A DNA stretch of 6,224 nucleotides. Origin: an uncultured Gammaproteobacteria bacterium. GTDB lineage: Bacteria; Pseudomonadota; Gammaproteobacteria; Pseudomonadales; Pseudohongiellaceae. Below the pieces are notes generated by a model. The model made no database searches and was not told the DNA's origin. It saw only the letters and a program-made list of their open reading frames with translations. The stretch spans positions 1 to 6,224 of the forward strand of contig CAISYX010000131.1 of assembly GCA_903889815.1 (NCBI GenBank), given 5' to 3'. Positions 4,388-6,224 of this stretch are shown in pieces (the first letter of the stretch is position 1; each line of letters starts with the position of its first letter). The translations under genes and the position numbers were made by a program.

Positions 4388-6224
4388 ATGCGTGATTCCA
4401 GGCCCAGTCTGTCCGCACGCACCGCCGCCAACCTGCGGGCGCTGGCCGTCTATGGCGAACGGCGCGTGCTGGTCATGCTGTTGCTGGGCTTCGCCGCTGG
4501 CCTGCCTTTTCTGCTGATTTTCGACACCCTGTCCGTGTGGCTGCGGCAGTCAGGCCTGTCACTGCAGTCCATCTCCATCTTCGCGCTCGCCACCCTTAGT
4601 TACGCCCTGAAATTCGTGTGGGCGCCGGTGATCGATCGCGTCCGCCTGCCGGTGCTGGATGCCCTGCTTGGTCCGCGGCGCTCCTGGATGCTGCTCACTC
4701 AGCTGGTGGTCATACTGGGACTGTGGCTGATTGCAGGTTCTGATCCGCAATTGCAGCTGTGGAAGGTAGGCGCCCTGGCGGCGCTGGTAGGATTTGCCGG
4801 CGCGACCCAGGACATCGTCATCGATGCCTGGCGGATCGAGGCCGTGGACGAGAGCCGCCACGGTGCCATGGCGGCCGCGTATCAGTGGGGCTATCGCATT
4901 GCGATGATCGTGGCCGGGGCCGTGCCGCTGCTGCTGGCAGAGGCCTTCAGCTGGCAGCTCTCGTATGCCGTGATGGCAGCCATGATGTGCGTGGGCGTGG
5001 CAGGTTCGCTGCTGGCCCCACGGGAAGTGGCCATCCGCCCGCCGGCAGCTGCACTCAGCCAACTGCCCGCGCGCCCTGCCGTGGAAGCCCTGGAATGGGC
5101 GCTGCGCCTGGCCATCATCCTCGTGGCCGCCTTGCTCATGGGTTCGGGACTTACGGGCAACGCCGTGCTGCTGCAGGACATACTGCTGCGAGCCGGCGCG
5201 ACGCAGGAGTTCGGCGAGACGCTGCTGGCGCTGTGGCGCTCGATACCGACCGGCGTCTACCTGCAGGTGTTTGCGGTACTGGCCGGGCTGGGGATGCTGG
5301 CTCTTGCCTGTCGGCCCATTCCCGGAGTGCAGACGCGTCCCGGCGAGCATCTCAGCCGTGCCTACGGAGCGCCGCTGCGCAATTTCTTCACCCGCTTTGG
5401 CGGCCGCCTCGGCGGCCTGATTCTGGCATTGATCTGCCTGTATCGCCTGTCCGACTTCGTGCTCAATCTTATGGGGCCGTTCTACCTGGATCTGGGCTTC
5501 ACGCTCAGCGAGATTGCCCAGGTGCGCAAGATATTCGGCGTGGTCGCCCTGATCGGCGGCGTGGCGGTCGGGGGTTACTGCGTGGCGCGCTTCGGAGTAC
5601 TGAAGACCATGTTGTTCGGCGTCTTTGCCAGCCCGTTCTCGAACCTGGTCTTCCTGTGGCTGACCACCCAGGGGCCGCAGGTGTGGGCGCTGTATGTGTC
5701 CATCAGCATCGACAATCTGGCGACCGGCTTCGCCGGCACGGCGCTGATCGCCTACATGTCGTCGCTGACATCCTCAGGATTCACGGCGACGCAATACGCC
5801 TTGTTCTCTTCCCTGTATGCCCTTCTGGGCAAGCTGGTGGCATCGCAGAGCGGCCGCATTGTGGAAGGCGCTGCCAGGTCGGCCGATGCAGGCGGGCTGC
5901 CTTCAGCCTTCATGCCGCTGCTGGGGGGGCTGCCGCCGCAGTCGCTGGCAGGCGGTGCCGAAGTAGCCGGGGTATCGGCCGCGGCGCTGGGCGCTGGCTA
6001 TATGAGTTTCTTCCTGTATTCCTTCGGGCTGGGAATAGTGGCCATCACACTGGCGTTTCTGGTGGTGCGGGGGACTGTACCTGGTGGGAGCGGGCTGGCC
6101 CGCGAACCAGCTGGCCCTGAAAGCGTCGCGGGCAAGCCCGCTCCCACAACAGAGCAGGCTCCCACAACAGAGCAGGCTCCCACAACAGAGAAAGCTCCCA
6201 CAACAGAGCAGGCTCCTTCAGGGG
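4388..6224 (+). CDS. ampG: AmpG-type muropeptide permease with REP-derived C-terminal extension, open at window end
   Basis: This major-facilitator transporter of the inner membrane imports anhydro-muropeptides from the periplasm for cell-wall recycling; in many gammaproteobacteria this also feeds AmpR-controlled beta-lactamase induction. At least 612 residues are encoded with no stop before the window ends. Family blocks, comparable with E. coli AmpG, include LLLGFAAGLPF (31-41), YALKFVWAPVIDR (72-84), GPRRSWMLLTQL (95-106), ATQDIVIDAWR (139-149), PLRNFFTRFG (329-338), FTATQYALFSSL (465-476) and the last helix near 538-561. Compared with E. coli (491 residues) the loop after the sixth helix is enlarged (about 212-328) and contains two additional hydrophobic stretches (236-253 and 290-308), as I recall for the long Pseudomonas AmpG. 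After the last helix, residues 566-587 are encoded by a REP doublet and 585-608 by an 18-base tandem repeat that reads APTTEQ four times (one copy APTTEK). The tail should be cytoplasmic if topology follows the family. Confidence 0.9.
   Translation, partial: MRDSRPSLSARTAANLRALAVYGERRVLVMLLLGFAAGLPFLLIFDTLSVWLRQSGLSLQSISIFALATLSYALKFVWAPVIDRVRLPVLDALLGPRRSWMLLTQLVVILGLWLIAGSDPQLQLWKVGALAALVGFAGATQDIVIDAWRIEAVDESRHGAMAAAYQWGYRIAMIVAGAVPLLLAEAFSWQLSYAVMAAMMCVGVAGSLLAPREVAIRPPAAALSQLPARPAVEALEWALRLAIILVAALLMGSGLTGNAVLLQDILLRAGATQEFGETLLALWRSIPTGVYLQVFAVLAGLGMLALACRPIPGVQTRPGEHLSRAYGAPLRNFFTRFGGRLGGLILALICLYRLSDFVLNLMGPFYLDLGFTLSEIAQVRKIFGVVALIGGVAVGGYCVARFGVLKTMLFGVFASPFSNLVFLWLTTQGPQVWALYVSISIDNLATGFAGTALIAYMSSLTSSGFTATQYALFSSLYALLGKLVASQSGRIVEGAARSADAGGLPSAFMPLLGGLPPQSLAGGAEVAGVSAAALGAGYMSFFLYSFGLGIVAITLAFLVVRGTVPGGSGLAREPAGPESVAGKPAPTTEQAPTTEQAPTTEKAPTTEQAPSG
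6084..6147. repeat. REP doublet (REPIN-like) at the 3' end of ampG
   Basis: Two 22-base arms at 6084-6105 and 6126-6147 are inverted complements with a single mismatch in the inner loop, separated by 20 bases. They share GTGGGAGCGGG and CCCGCGA with the doublet in panE, so both belong to one family. The loop is one base shorter than in the panE copy (GGGCTGGCCC against GGGCCTTGCCC). The element lies about 13 bases past the end of the last membrane helix and is read through in the ampG frame (GGSGLARE on the first arm, VAGKPAPT on the second). There is no T-tract after the stem, so it is not a standard intrinsic terminator. Confidence 0.87.
6140..6211 (+). repeat. 18-bp tandem repeat, four units, coding for APTTEQ
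   Basis: The unit GCTCCCACAACAGAGCAG occurs four times without spacers (6140, 6158, 6176, 6194). Units 1, 2 and 4 are identical and unit 3 ends AAA in place of CAG. A fifth unit begins with GCTCC at 6212 and then diverges. Because 18 is divisible by three, copy number can change without shifting the ampG frame. The first unit begins inside the outer end of the REP arm (GCTCCCAC, 6140-6147), so the array appears to be a tandem amplification of the REP end plus 10 flanking bases. Confidence 0.93.

Noticed and set aside
4559..5350. Long minus-strand open frame opposite ampG
   Set aside because: It is antisense to well-conserved ampG blocks, and its composition (rich in Q, R, H and G) is typical of a reversed GC-rich gene.
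4759..6120. 453-codon plus-strand open frame within ampG
   Set aside because: It is a shifted frame of ampG with Arg/Gly/Ala-rich composition and no membrane segments, whereas the true frame reads as a complete AmpG.
6084..6147. Rho-independent terminator for ampG
   Set aside because: The stem is strong but no T-run follows, and the ampG frame continues beyond it without a stop codon.
5998..6201. Small repetitive protein on the minus strand (repeated VVGACS)
   Set aside because: It is the reverse reading of the 18-base tandem repeat and the ampG end; no ribosome binding site or independent evidence supports it.
6140..6216. CRISPR array
   Set aside because: The 18-base units are directly adjacent with no unique spacers, are too short for CRISPR repeats, and lie in frame within ampG.

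Overview
The window looks like chromosomal DNA of a GC-rich gammaproteobacterium, probably near Pseudomonas and relatives. Three things point that way. The divergent panE/yajQ pair is a gammaproteobacterial arrangement, and ampG lies close to yajQ and panE in Pseudomonas as I recall. The AmpG is of the long form with an enlarged central loop. The two palindromic repeats carry the GTGGGAGCGGG...CCCGCGA signature of Pseudomonas-type REP sequences. The genus cannot be fixed from the sequence alone.

Layout. Three genes run leftward from about 3750: panE (2-dehydropantoate 2-reductase, TTG start at 3752), an unusual alpha/beta hydrolase fused to a roughly eight-helix membrane domain (2594 to 891), and the start of a FecCD/BtuC-type ABC importer permease (GTG start at 876) whose C-terminus lies beyond base 1. 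The hydrolase and permease are 14 bases apart and probably co-transcribed. The 90-base gap after panE may hold a promoter of its own. Rightward from a 107-base divergent control region run yajQ (start best placed at 3860) and, 45 bases after it, ampG (start 4388), which is still open at the end of the window.

Functionally the genes are mixed: coenzyme A biosynthesis (panE), nucleotide or c-di-GMP binding (yajQ), cell-wall muropeptide recycling (ampG), and a probable uptake locus for a metal chelate or cobalamin-like compound, associated with a membrane hydrolase of unknown substrate.

The most unusual content is two REP doublets (REPIN-like: two inverted REP arms around a short spacer), both inside open reading frames and both translated without a stop. 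One lies in panE (3462-3531) and adds a peptide in a surface-loop region of an otherwise intact enzyme. The other lies at the 3' end of ampG (6084-6147), just past the last membrane helix, and runs directly into an 18-base tandem repeat that extends the protein with an APTTEQ repeat tail. The tandem repeat appears to have grown from the outer end of the REP arm. I see no rRNA, tRNA, CRISPR array, integrase or transposase gene.
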